Positions 37,263 to 44,379 of a stretch of DNA of 64,000 bases are shown here, piece by piece (position 1 is the first letter of the stretch; each line of letters opens with the position of its first letter). The notes under the pieces are model-generated. The model worked only from the letters and a program-made list of their open reading frames with translations. It was not told the DNA's origin and made no database searches. The position numbers were made by a program, and so were the translations under genes. This DNA comes from Stenotrophomonas sp. ZAC14D1_NAIMI4_1 (lineage in GTDB: Bacteria; Pseudomonadota; Gammaproteobacteria; Xanthomonadales; Xanthomonadaceae): positions 1,514,407 through 1,578,406 of the forward strand of contig NZ_CP026001.1 of assembly GCF_003086775.1 (NCBI RefSeq), given 5' to 3'.

Positions 37263-38311
37263 TGGCCACCAAGCCTGTGAAGAAGACTGCTGCGACCGCC
37301 AAGAGCGCAGCGGCGAAAAAGACTGCTGCACCGAAGAAGGCCGCCCCGGCCAAGGCGCCGGTGAAGAAGGCTGCCGTTGCGAAGAAGCCGGCCGCGAAGA
37401 AGGCCCCGGCCAAGAGCGCCGAAGTCGCCCGCGCCGAAACCATCGCCCGCAAGTCGCTGCGCAAGCCGCCGGTGCCGGGCGTGGAAGAACTGAAGTTCGG
37501 CATCGAGAGCGCCTTCGAGCGCCGCGCCACGCTGACCCTGCATGAGCTGGAAGGTTCCACCCGGCCGCTGGTCAACCGCGTGATCGATGGCCTGGAAACC
37601 GGTGAATTCCGTGTCGCCGAGCCGGATGGCCACGGTGGCTGGAAGGTCAACGAGTGGCTGAAGAAAGCGGTGCTGCTGTATTTCCGCGTCAACGACATGG
37701 CCGTGGTCGATGCGCGCCCGGCGCCGTTCTGGGACAAGGTCGAATCGCGCTTTGCCGGCTATGACGAAGCGAAGTTCCGCCGTGGTGGCGTGCGCGTGGT
37801 GCCGGGCGCGATCGCCCGCCGCGGCACGTACTTCGGCAAGGACGTGGTGCTGATGCCGAGCTTCACCAACATCGGCGCTTACGTGGGCGAAGGCACCATG
37901 GTCGACACCTGGGCCACCGTCGGTTCCTGCGCGCAGATCGGCCAGCACTGCCACCTGTCCGGCGGCGCCGGCATCGGCGGCGTGCTCGAGCCGCTGCAGG
38001 CCAGCCCGACCATCATCGAAGACCACTGCTTCATCGGTGCGCGTTCGGAAGTGGTGGAAGGCGTGGTCGTCGGCCACCACAGTGTGATCGGCATGGGCGT
38101 GTTCCTCAGCCAGAGCACCCGCATCTACAACCGCGCCACCGGCGAGATCACCTACGGCTACATCCCGCCGTACAGCGTGGTGGTGTCCGGCTCGCTGCCG
38201 AGCAAGGACGGCACCCATTCGCTGTACTGCGCGGTGATCGTCAAGCAGGTCGATGCGAAGACCCGCAGCAAGACCAGCGTCAACGACCTGCTGCGCGGCC
38301 TGGCCGACTGA
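37262..38311 (+). CDS. dapD: Tetrahydrodipicolinate N-succinyltransferase with histone H1-like N-terminal tail
   Basis: DapD makes N-succinyl-2-amino-6-ketopimelate in the lysine/diaminopimelate pathway. The catalytic part (from about residue 78, [20 protein letters not shown]) has the left-handed beta-helix landmarks [40 protein letters not shown] and [20 protein letters not shown] and ends NDLLRGLAD. The protein is 349 residues against about 274 for E. coli DapD. The extra 75 residues are almost entirely Lys, Ala and Pro ([20 protein letters not shown] and similar), like bacterial histone H1 tails. The ATG overlaps the glnD stop (TGATG) and has GGAG upstream; there is no later Met before the catalytic core, though a GTG near residue 75 is possible. 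Confidence 0.95.
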   Translation: MATKPVKKTAATAKSAAAKKTAAPKKAAPAKAPVKKAAVAKKPAAKKAPAKSAEVARAETIARKSLRKPPVPGVEELKFGIESAFERRATLTLHELEGSTRPLVNRVIDGLETGEFRVAEPDGHGGWKVNEWLKKAVLLYFRVNDMAVVDARPAPFWDKVESRFAGYDEAKFRRGGVRVVPGAIARRGTYFGKDVVLMPSFTNIGAYVGEGTMVDTWATVGSCAQIGQHCHLSGGAGIGGVLEPLQASPTIIEDHCFIGARSEVVEGVVVGHHSVIGMGVFLSQSTRIYNRATGEITYGYIPPYSVVVSGSLPSKDGTHSLYCAVIVKQVDAKTRSKTSVNDLLRGLAD

Positions 38312-38313
38312 AG

Positions 38314-39180
38314 GTGACTGCGCTGGAAGACCTGGCGCAGTCCGCGATCTACCGGCATCCGTCCGACACTGCGTTTGGGCGGATGCTGCCGCGCCTGTTG
38401 CATGCCCCGCAGTGGACCCGGCTGCGCCGCGCGCTGTCGCGGCGCTGGCCCATGCCTGCGCTGGCCAGCGATGTGCGCGACGTGGTCTACGCCAGCTGGT
38501 GGGTGGACGTGCGGCACGCGCCGCTGCCACCCCCGGGCCACCATTACGTCGTGCATGAAGGGCGTACCCCGTACACCATCCTCAGCTATCGCCATGGCCA
38601 CTTCGGCCCGCGTGCGGCCGGCCCGCTGCGTGCGTTGATGCCTTCGCCCCGGCAGAGCAACTGGCGCTGGTACCTGCGCCGCGACGACGACCCGCAGGGC
38701 ACGCCGGTGGTGCTGTTCGACCGCAACGTGATGGACCAGCTGGCCTTCGTGGCCGGCGCGCGCGCGTTCAGCGATGCCATGCAGCCGCATCTGTCCACGC
38801 GCTTTGAGCATGCGGTGCGTGCCGATGGCGGTGGGCACACCCTGATCGAAGGCGGGCAGGGCAGTGCCCCAGCCCTGCACCTGCAGTGGTGCGCGGCCGA
38901 CGGCTGGAATCATCCGGCGTGGCCCGCGGCCTTTGGTGGCCACGCGGCCCTGCTGCGCTTCCTGGCCTGCCAGGACGAAGCCATCGCCCGCACCTGCGAC
39001 CAGCGCTGGGCCAGTACCCGCATCGATCTGCCGGTGGCTATCGCCCGGCTGCAACCGCTGCAGCTGCAGGGCGGGCAGCACTGCCCGCGGCTGCAGGCGA
39101 TGGGCGTGGACCTGGCCGAAGGCCTGGCATTCCGCCTGCCGACGGTGCCGTTCCGGGTCGTGTCCGAGCGCCTCTTGTGA
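38314..39180 (+). CDS. Hypothetical protein, possibly DUF2071-like
   Basis: A 288-residue soluble protein starting with GTG two bases after dapD and ahead of the yffB-like gene, so probably co-transcribed. I do not recognise an enzyme motif. Distinctive segments are ASDVRDVVYASWWVDVRHAP, TILSYRHGHFGPRAAGPLRA and MPSPRQSNWRWYLRR, which recall the DUF2071 (YqjF) group of uncharacterised proteins. There are many Trp, His and Arg residues and no signal peptide. Position inside a lysine-pathway cluster does not by itself prove a metabolic role. Assignment is tentative. Confidence 0.6.
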   Translation: MTALEDLAQSAIYRHPSDTAFGRMLPRLLHAPQWTRLRRALSRRWPMPALASDVRDVVYASWWVDVRHAPLPPPGHHYVVHEGRTPYTILSYRHGHFGPRAAGPLRALMPSPRQSNWRWYLRRDDDPQGTPVVLFDRNVMDQLAFVAGARAFSDAMQPHLSTRFEHAVRADGGGHTLIEGGQGSAPALHLQWCAADGWNHPAWPAAFGGHAALLRFLACQDEAIARTCDQRWASTRIDLPVAIARLQPLQLQGGQHCPRLQAMGVDLAEGLAFRLPTVPFRVVSERLL

Positions 39181-39211
39181 GATTCTGGCCACCTGTTTTC
39201 CTGCATCACAG

Positions 39212-39583
39212 ATGGCCATGAGCACCACTGTCTACGGTTTGAAGAACTGCGATACCTGCAAGAAGGCGACCAAGTGGCTGGACCGCTTCGGCGTGCCTTA
39301 CACCTTCGTCGACTACCGCGACAACAAGCCCAGCCCGGAGACCCTGCTGGAGTGGGCCGCGCAGCTGGGCGGCCTGGGCGCGATGGTCAACAAGTCCTCC
39401 ACCACGTGGCGGCAGCTGCCGGACAACCGCAAGGCTGCCGACTCGGATGCCGAGTGGAAGCTGCTGCTGCGCGAGTACCCACAGCTGATCAAGCGCCCTG
39501 TGGTGGTGACCGCCGACGGTACGGTCAGCCAGGGCTTCAGTGACAACGGCTTCAAGGCCCGCTTCGGCGTGGGTGGCACGTGA
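39212..39583 (+). CDS. ArsC/Spx-family thioredoxin-fold protein (YffB-like)
   Basis: A 123-residue protein with [20 protein letters not shown], where the CxxC pair sits in an ArsC-like thioredoxin fold, and [16 protein letters not shown] at the far end. The family is often called arsenate reductase-like, but the E. coli relative YffB lies next to dapE, as here, and behaves as a glutathione-dependent reductase-like protein with no shown arsenate role. ATG at 39212 or 39218 could be the start. Its stop overlaps the dapE start by four bases, so the two are coupled. Confidence 0.8.
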   Translation: MAMSTTVYGLKNCDTCKKATKWLDRFGVPYTFVDYRDNKPSPETLLEWAAQLGGLGAMVNKSSTTWRQLPDNRKAADSDAEWKLLLREYPQLIKRPVVVTADGTVSQGFSDNGFKARFGVGGT

Positions 39584-40707
39584 GCGCCGTCCTTGACCTG
39601 GCCTGCGAGCTGATCGCGCGGCCGTCGGTGACGCCGGATGATGCGGGCTGCCAGGCGCTGCTGTCCGCGCGCCTGCAGCAGGCAGGCTTCCAGTGCGAGC
39701 ACCTGCGCCTGGGCGAGGTCGACAACCTGTGGGCGACCCACGGCAGCGGTGCGCCAGTGCTGGTGCTGCTGGGCCACACCGACGTGGTGCCGCCGGGCCC
39801 GCGCGAGGCGTGGCAGAGTGATCCGTTCACCCCGGAAATCCGCGACGGCGTGCTGTACGGCCGCGGCGCCGCGGACATGAAGGGCAGCGTGGCGGCCTTC
39901 GTCATCGCTGCCGAGCAGTTTGTTGCCGCCCACCCGGACCATGCCGGCACGCTGGCCGTGCTGCTCACCAGCGACGAGGAAGGCGATGCCATCGATGGCG
40001 TGCGCCACGTCGCGCGCCTGTTTGCCGAGCGCGGCCAGCGCATCGACTGGTGCATCACCGGCGAGCCCTCGTCGACGGCGACGCTGGGCGACCTGCTGCG
40101 TGTCGGCCGTCGTGGCAGCCTGTCGGCCAAGCTGCGCGTGCAGGGCGTGCAGGGCCACGTGGCCTACCCGGAGAAGGCGCGCAATCCGATCCACCAGGCG
40201 GCGCCCGCGCTGGCCGAACTGAGTGCGCGGCGCTGGGACGAGGGCTATGAAAGCTTCCCGCCGACCAGCCTGCAGATTTCCAACATCCACGCCGGCACCG
40301 GCGCCAACAACGTGATCCCCGGCGAACTGGAGGTGGATTTCAACATCCGCTACAACCCGCACTGGGATGCGCCGAAGCTGGAAGCGGAGATCACCGCGTT
40401 GCTGGACCGGCATGGCCTGCAGTACGGGCTGAAGTGGCACCGCAGCGGCGAGCCGTTCTACACCCCGGAAGGCCCGCTGCGTGCGGCCGCGCGTGCGGTG
40501 CTGGCCGAGCACATCGGCCGTGCGCCGGAAGAGAGCACCGGGGGCGGCACGTCCGATGCGCGCTTCATCGCACCGCTGGGTGCGCAGTGCATCGAAGTGG
40601 GGCCGGTCAACGCCAGCATCCACCAGGTGGACGAGAACGTGCGCGTGGACGAGCTGGACGCCCTGCCGGGGCTGTACCAGCGGCTGGTGCAGCGCCTGCT
40701 GGCGTAA
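39580..40707 (+). CDS. dapE: Succinyl-diaminopimelate desuccinylase
   Basis: A 375-residue di-zinc M20 peptidase-like enzyme releasing succinate from N-succinyl-LL-diaminopimelate, so providing lysine and cell-wall DAP. Zinc ligands lie in [15 protein letters not shown] and [16 protein letters not shown]; the general-base Glu is in [12 protein letters not shown]. The C-terminal metal His appears in [19 protein letters not shown]. The GTG start at 39580 overlaps the upstream stop. With dapD two genes before, two lysine-pathway steps are in one cluster. Confidence 0.96.
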   Translation: MSAVLDLACELIARPSVTPDDAGCQALLSARLQQAGFQCEHLRLGEVDNLWATHGSGAPVLVLLGHTDVVPPGPREAWQSDPFTPEIRDGVLYGRGAADMKGSVAAFVIAAEQFVAAHPDHAGTLAVLLTSDEEGDAIDGVRHVARLFAERGQRIDWCITGEPSSTATLGDLLRVGRRGSLSAKLRVQGVQGHVAYPEKARNPIHQAAPALAELSARRWDEGYESFPPTSLQISNIHAGTGANNVIPGELEVDFNIRYNPHWDAPKLEAEITALLDRHGLQYGLKWHRSGEPFYTPEGPLRAAARAVLAEHIGRAPEESTGGGTSDARFIAPLGAQCIEVGPVNASIHQVDENVRVDELDALPGLYQRLVQRLLA

Positions 40708-40724
40708 CCCCGCAATCCCGCCCA

Positions 40725-40750
40725 GGTGGGTGCCGACCGTTGGTCGGCAC
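40725..40750 (+). repeat. Single palindromic repeat (GTGGGTGCCGACC type)
   Basis: GGTGGGTGCCGACC-GTT-GGTCGGCAC forms a hairpin 18 bases after the dapE stop. It is a SMAG-like palindrome with GTGG in place of GTAG and may cap the dapE transcript. Confidence 0.65.
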
Positions 40751-40776
40751 GGCTCCTGTGGTTGCCAACGCAACTG

Positions 40777-40805
40777 TTGCACGGCTCTGGAAACCGCGTT
40801 ACGGT
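40777..40805 (+). promoter_or_regulatory. Possible promoter for the asn leader
   Basis: TTGCAC (40777-40782) and TACGGT (40800-40805) are 17 bases apart. Only the most conserved -10 positions match, so this is a weak prediction. It would place the start point near 40812, almost at the leader peptide ATG, making the leader nearly leaderless. Confidence 0.35.
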
Positions 40806-40812
40806 CGGTGCC

Positions 40813-40926
40813 ATGTCGATCCGCCTGGCCACCGCCGTCAACACTACCAACCGCAATAATCTGCGCGGGAATAACCGTGCGCGCAATCGTGCGCGGCCGA
40901 TGCGGGACTGCGCCCTGGGTAGATAG
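40813..40926 (+). CDS. Asparagine-rich leader peptide upstream of asnB
   Basis: A 37-codon open frame in the 359-base gap before asnB. Asn is at codons 10, 13, 15, 16, 20, 21 and 25, seven of 37, all within a 16-codon stretch. Four of the seven are AAT, the rarer Asn codon in this G+C-rich genome, which would increase sensitivity to charged tRNA-Asn. Nine Arg codons are also present, so Arg sensing is the alternative. The frame ends TAG 26 bases before a perfect terminator palindrome. This is the layout of amino-acid attenuation leaders such as trpL and hisL, but for asparagine. The start codon has no strong ribosome-binding site, and an in-frame upstream extension exists. Confidence 0.65.
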   Translation: MSIRLATAVNTTNRNNLRGNNRARNRARPMRDCALGR

Positions 40927-40982
40927 ACAGCAACATACGCCCGGACACCAGAAAACCCGCATCGGCCGATGCGGGTTTTTTT
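40875..40982 (+). promoter_or_regulatory. asnB transcription attenuator (antiterminator / terminator)
   Basis: The terminator is the palindrome AACCCGCATCGG/CCGATGCGGGTT centred at 40965-40966, followed by seven T (40976-40982). Its 5' arm CCCGCATCGGCCG (40956-40968) is also perfectly complementary over 13 bases to CGGCCGATGCGGG at 40894-40906, which lies in codons 28-31 of the leader peptide. The two pairings exclude each other. A third hairpin, CCGTGCGC (40875-40882) with GTGCGCGG (40889-40896), covers the last Asn codon and the first bases of the antiterminator. A ribosome stalled on the Asn codons would open that hairpin and free 40894-40906 to block the terminator. The pairing is seen in the sequence; the switching model is inferred. 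Confidence 0.75.
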
Positions 40983-41066
40983 GTGCCCGGGCGCAGCCCT
41001 CCCGGGCCTGGTTGGCCGGTCGAACACCTTCCCGCCGTGTAATCCCCCACAACAGGAGCGCCACCC

Positions 41067-42758
41067 ATGTGTTCGATCTTCGGAATCTTCGGCCTGCAGG
41101 CCGGTGACGATCTTCCCGCCCTGCGCCGCCACGCGCTGGAACTGTCGCAGCGGCAGCGCCACCGCGGCCCGGACTGGAGCGGCGTGTACCTGGACGAAGG
41201 CGCGCTGCTGGTCCACGAGCGCCTGGCCATCGTCGACCCGGCCGGCGGCTCGCAGCCGCTGCTGTCGGCCGACGGCCAGCTGGCCCTCGCGGTCAATGGC
41301 GAGATCTACAACCACCAGGCCCTGAAGGCCACGCTGGCCACCGCGTACGACTTCCAGACCGGTTCGGACTGCGAAGTGATCAACGCCCTGTACCGCCAGG
41401 GCGGTGCGCCTGCGCAGTGGCTGGAACAGCTCAACGGCATCTTCGCCTTCGCCCTGTGGGACCGTGATGCTGGCCGCGTGCTGGTCGCTCGCGACCCGAT
41501 CGGCGTGGTGCCGCTGTACTGGGGCCACGATGCGCAGGGGCGCCTGCGCGTGGCCTCGGAAATGAAGGCACTGGTCGATTCCTGCGCCGACGTCGCACAG
41601 TTCCCGCCGGGCCATTACTACGACAGCGCCAGCGGTGAACTGGTGCGCTACTACCAGCAGCCGTGGCGCGACTATGCCGACGTGGAAGGCCGTCAGGCCG
41701 ACCTGGCCGAGCTGCGTCAGGCGTTCGAACAGGCCGTCGAGCGCCAGTTGATGAGCGACGTGCCCTACGGCGTGCTGCTGTCCGGTGGCCTCGATTCCTC
41801 GCTGGTGGCCGCCGTGGCCGCCCGCTACGCACGCCGCCGCATCGAGGATGGCGGGCAGAGCGAGGCCTGGTGGCCGCGCCTGCATTCCTTCGCGATCGGC
41901 CTGAAAGGTTCGCCGGACCTGGCCGCTGCCGCCATCGCCGCCGAAGCACTGGGCACCGTCCACCACGGCTTCGAGTACAGCTTCGAGGAAGGCCTGGACG
42001 TGCTGCCCGAAGTGATCCGCCACATCGAAACCTACGACGTCACCACCATTCGTGCATCGACACCGATGTTCCTGCTGGCCCGCCGCATCAAGGCAATGGG
42101 GGTGAAGATGGTGCTGTCCGGTGAGGGCAGCGACGAGATCTTCGGTGGCTACCTGTATTTCCACAAGGCACCGGATGCGCGCGAATTCCACCAGGAGCTG
42201 GTACGCAAGCTCGATGCCCTGCACAACTACGACTGCCTGCGCGCCAACAAGTCGATGATGGCCTGGGGCGTGGAGCCGCGCGTGCCGTTCCTCGACCGCG
42301 AGTTCCTCGATGTGGCGATGCGCTTCGACGCCGCGCACAAGATGGTCGGCGCCGGTTTCGGCGGCCGCCGTATCGAAAAGGCGGTGCTGCGCGAAGCCTT
42401 CGATGGCTACCTGCCTGACAGCATCCTGTGGCGGCAGAAGGAGCAGTTCAGCGATGGCGTCGGCTACGGCTGGATCGATGGCCTGAAGGCGCACGCCGAG
42501 GCGCAGGTGAGCGACCGCGTGCTGGCGGCGGCTGACAAGCGCTTCCCGCACAACCCGCCGCAGACCAAGGAGGCGTACTACTACCGCCACCTGTTCGAGC
42601 AGTTCTTCCCGAGCCGTGCCGCGGCGGAAACCGTGCCGGGCGGCAAGTCGATCGCCTGTTCATCGCCGGCCGCCATCGCCTGGGATGCCAGCTTCGCCGC
42701 CGCCGCCGACCCGTCCGGCCGCGCCATCGCCGGCGTCCACGAGCAGGCCCTGGCCTGA
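41067..42758 (+). CDS. asnB: Asparagine synthase B (glutamine-hydrolysing)
   Basis: A 563-residue enzyme converting aspartate, glutamine and ATP to asparagine. The N-terminal glutaminase has the nucleophile Cys2 (MCSIFGIFGLQAGDD) and SQRQRHRGPDWSGVYLDEGA. The synthetase domain has the ATP pyrophosphatase loop YGVLLSGGLDSSLVAAVAAR and MVLSGEGSDEIFGGYLYFHK. Length is close to E. coli AsnB (554). The ATG at 41067 follows AGGAG. It stands alone on its transcript, 85 bases after the attenuator terminator described upstream, so expression probably falls when Asn-tRNA is charged. Confidence 0.97.
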   Translation: MCSIFGIFGLQAGDDLPALRRHALELSQRQRHRGPDWSGVYLDEGALLVHERLAIVDPAGGSQPLLSADGQLALAVNGEIYNHQALKATLATAYDFQTGSDCEVINALYRQGGAPAQWLEQLNGIFAFALWDRDAGRVLVARDPIGVVPLYWGHDAQGRLRVASEMKALVDSCADVAQFPPGHYYDSASGELVRYYQQPWRDYADVEGRQADLAELRQAFEQAVERQLMSDVPYGVLLSGGLDSSLVAAVAARYARRRIEDGGQSEAWWPRLHSFAIGLKGSPDLAAAAIAAEALGTVHHGFEYSFEEGLDVLPEVIRHIETYDVTTIRASTPMFLLARRIKAMGVKMVLSGEGSDEIFGGYLYFHKAPDAREFHQELVRKLDALHNYDCLRANKSMMAWGVEPRVPFLDREFLDVAMRFDAAHKMVGAGFGGRRIEKAVLREAFDGYLPDSILWRQKEQFSDGVGYGWIDGLKAHAEAQVSDRVLAAADKRFPHNPPQTKEAYYYRHLFEQFFPSRAAAETVPGGKSIACSSPAAIAWDASFAAAADPSGRAIAGVHEQALA

Positions 42759-42764
42759 TGATTG

Positions 42765-42854
42765 CGCCGGGCACGGCCCGGCGCTGCCGCAGAATGATTC
42801 CGCCGGACACGGCCTGGCGCTACCTTCCCCGGTAGCGCCGGGCCATGCCCGGCG
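42765..42854. repeat. Three SMAG palindromes in mixed orientation
   Basis: CGCCGGGCACGGCCCGGCGC (minus orientation, degenerate GCAG head) at 42765-42788, a diverged minus copy at 42801-42824, and GGTAGCGCCGGGCCATGCCC followed by GGCG at 42831-42854 in plus orientation. They lie between asnB and the antiporter gene. Confidence 0.85.
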
Positions 42855-42905
42855 GGCGCGCGAAGAAGGACGTATCATCGGCCCCCTGCACATTGGGGAA
42901 TGTTC

Positions 42906-44288
42906 ATGGACGTACAGACCGGGGGCAGCGTGCCGCCGATGAAATGGGGTTGGCGTTACCTGGCGTGGGCGGCGGTTCCGCTGGCGATCGGCCTGGCGCT
43001 GGCGCGTTATGCCGGGCCGGGCGTGCCGTCGGTTGCGGCCAAGGCCGAGGCCGTCGTCGGCAGTGATTGGGCCCACCACCTGTCCTCGCCGCTGGGCCTG
43101 TTCCTGCTGCAGCTGCTGGTGCTGCTGCTGGTGGCCAAGGGCGCGGGCGCGCTGCTGAAGTATTTTGGCCAGCCGGCGGTGATCGGCGAAATGGCGGCCG
43201 GCCTGATGATGGGCCCGTTGGTGCTGGGCAGCCTGCTGCCACAGCTGCATGGTGCCTTGTTCCCGGCTGCGTCGCTGGGGCCGCTGGGCATGCTCAGCCA
43301 GCTGGGCGTGCTGATGTTCCTGCTGGTGGCGGGTGCCGAACTCGACCTCGGCGCGCTGCGCGGCCGTCGCAAATTCGCCTTCACTGTCAGCCATGCCGGC
43401 ATCGCCCTGCCGTTCGTGCTGGGCGTGGGGCTGGCCATCTGGCTCTATCCCGAACATGGACCGCAGGGCGTCGGCTTCACGGCCTTTGCGCTGTTCGTCG
43501 GCATTTCCATGAGCATCACCGCCTTCCCGGTGCTGCTGCGCATCCTCGCCGACCGCGGCATCACGCAGACGCCGCTGGGGCAGACGTCCATCGCCTGTGC
43601 GGCGCTGGGCGATGCCACGGCGTGGTGCATGCTGGCGCTGATCGTCGCCGCTGCACAGGCCACCGGCTGGCTGTCGGCCAGCATCAACCTGGTCTGCGTG
43701 GTGCTGTTCATCGCGCTGATGCTGGGCGCGGTCAAGCCGTGGTTTGCCCGCCAGCAGATCGCGCCGGGCCGTGAGGGCCGCTGGCTGCTGGGCATCCTGC
43801 TGCTGTCGCTGGCCAGTGCGCTGGTCACCGAGGTGCTGGGCATCCACGCGCTGTTCGGCGCGTTCGCTGCCGGCGTGGCCGTGTCCTCCAACACGCAGCT
43901 GCGCGACCTGCTGGTGGCCAGGGTCGAACCCTTCGCCGCGACCCTGCTGCTGCCGCTGTTCTTCGCCATGACCGGCCTGCGCATGCGCGCCGATGCGTTG
44001 CAGACCAGCGATCTGCTGCTGTGCGCGGTGGTGATCGTGGTGGCGACCGCTGGCAAGCTGCTGGGCACCTGGAGTGCCGCGCGCAGCACCGGCATGGAGA
44101 ACCGCGAGGCCTGGCGCCTGGGGGCGTTGATGAACACCCGTGGCCTGATGGAGCTGATCGTGCTCAACCTGGGCTATGAGCTGGGCCTGCTCGGCGACCG
44201 CCTGTTCGCGGTGCTGGTGATCATGGCGCTGGTGACCACGGCGATGACCGGCCCGCTGTTGAACCTGATCGAGCGCCGCAAGGCCTGA
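42906..44288 (+). CDS. Cation:proton antiporter (CPA2 family)
   Basis: A 460-residue inner-membrane protein with about 12-13 helices of the Na+/H+ exchanger fold. The family pattern includes QPAVIGEMAAGLMMGPLVLG, FLLVAGAELDLGALRGRRKF, and the unwound-helix region ACAALGDATAWCMLALIVAA with its likely ion-binding Asp. No cytoplasmic TrkA-N/RCK domain follows, unlike KefB/KefC, so it is the short NapA/GerN-like form. I choose the ATG at 42906 because GGGGA is seven bases upstream; an ATG at 42900 is too close. The ion (Na+ or K+) cannot be told. Confidence 0.88.
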   Translation: MDVQTGGSVPPMKWGWRYLAWAAVPLAIGLALARYAGPGVPSVAAKAEAVVGSDWAHHLSSPLGLFLLQLLVLLLVAKGAGALLKYFGQPAVIGEMAAGLMMGPLVLGSLLPQLHGALFPAASLGPLGMLSQLGVLMFLLVAGAELDLGALRGRRKFAFTVSHAGIALPFVLGVGLAIWLYPEHGPQGVGFTAFALFVGISMSITAFPVLLRILADRGITQTPLGQTSIACAALGDATAWCMLALIVAAAQATGWLSASINLVCVVLFIALMLGAVKPWFARQQIAPGREGRWLLGILLLSLASALVTEVLGIHALFGAFAAGVAVSSNTQLRDLLVARVEPFAATLLLPLFFAMTGLRMRADALQTSDLLLCAVVIVVATAGKLLGTWSAARSTGMENREAWRLGALMNTRGLMELIVLNLGYELGLLGDRLFAVLVIMALVTTAMTGPLLNLIERRKA

Positions 44289-44291
44289 CCA

Positions 44292-44366
44292 GGTAGCGCC
44301 GGGCCATGCCCGGCGAGCGCGCAGCGCGGATGGATAGTGCGTCGCCGGGCATGGCCCGGCGCTACC
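44292..44366. repeat. Inverted pair of SMAG palindromes
   Basis: GGTAGCGCCGGGCCATGCCC-GGCG at 44292-44315 and its inverted partner at 44343-44366 enclose 27 bases. The pair lies between the convergent antiporter and penicillin acylase genes and can fold as one long hairpin. Confidence 0.88.
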
Positions 44367-44379
44367 GTTGGACATGACG

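Noticed and set aside
34650..37331. 893-codon minus-strand open frame opposite glnD
   Set aside because: Shadow of glnD; composition is that of reverse-complemented coding sequence.
37262..37490. Frameshift or separate histone-like gene fused by error to dapD
   Set aside because: The frame is continuous, the ATG is placed properly after glnD, and no stop or second start is seen between tail and core.
40813..41066. T-box riboswitch before asnB
   Set aside because: No T-box sequence or specifier stem; the Asn-rich open frame and 13-base alternative pairing fit ribosome-mediated attenuation better.
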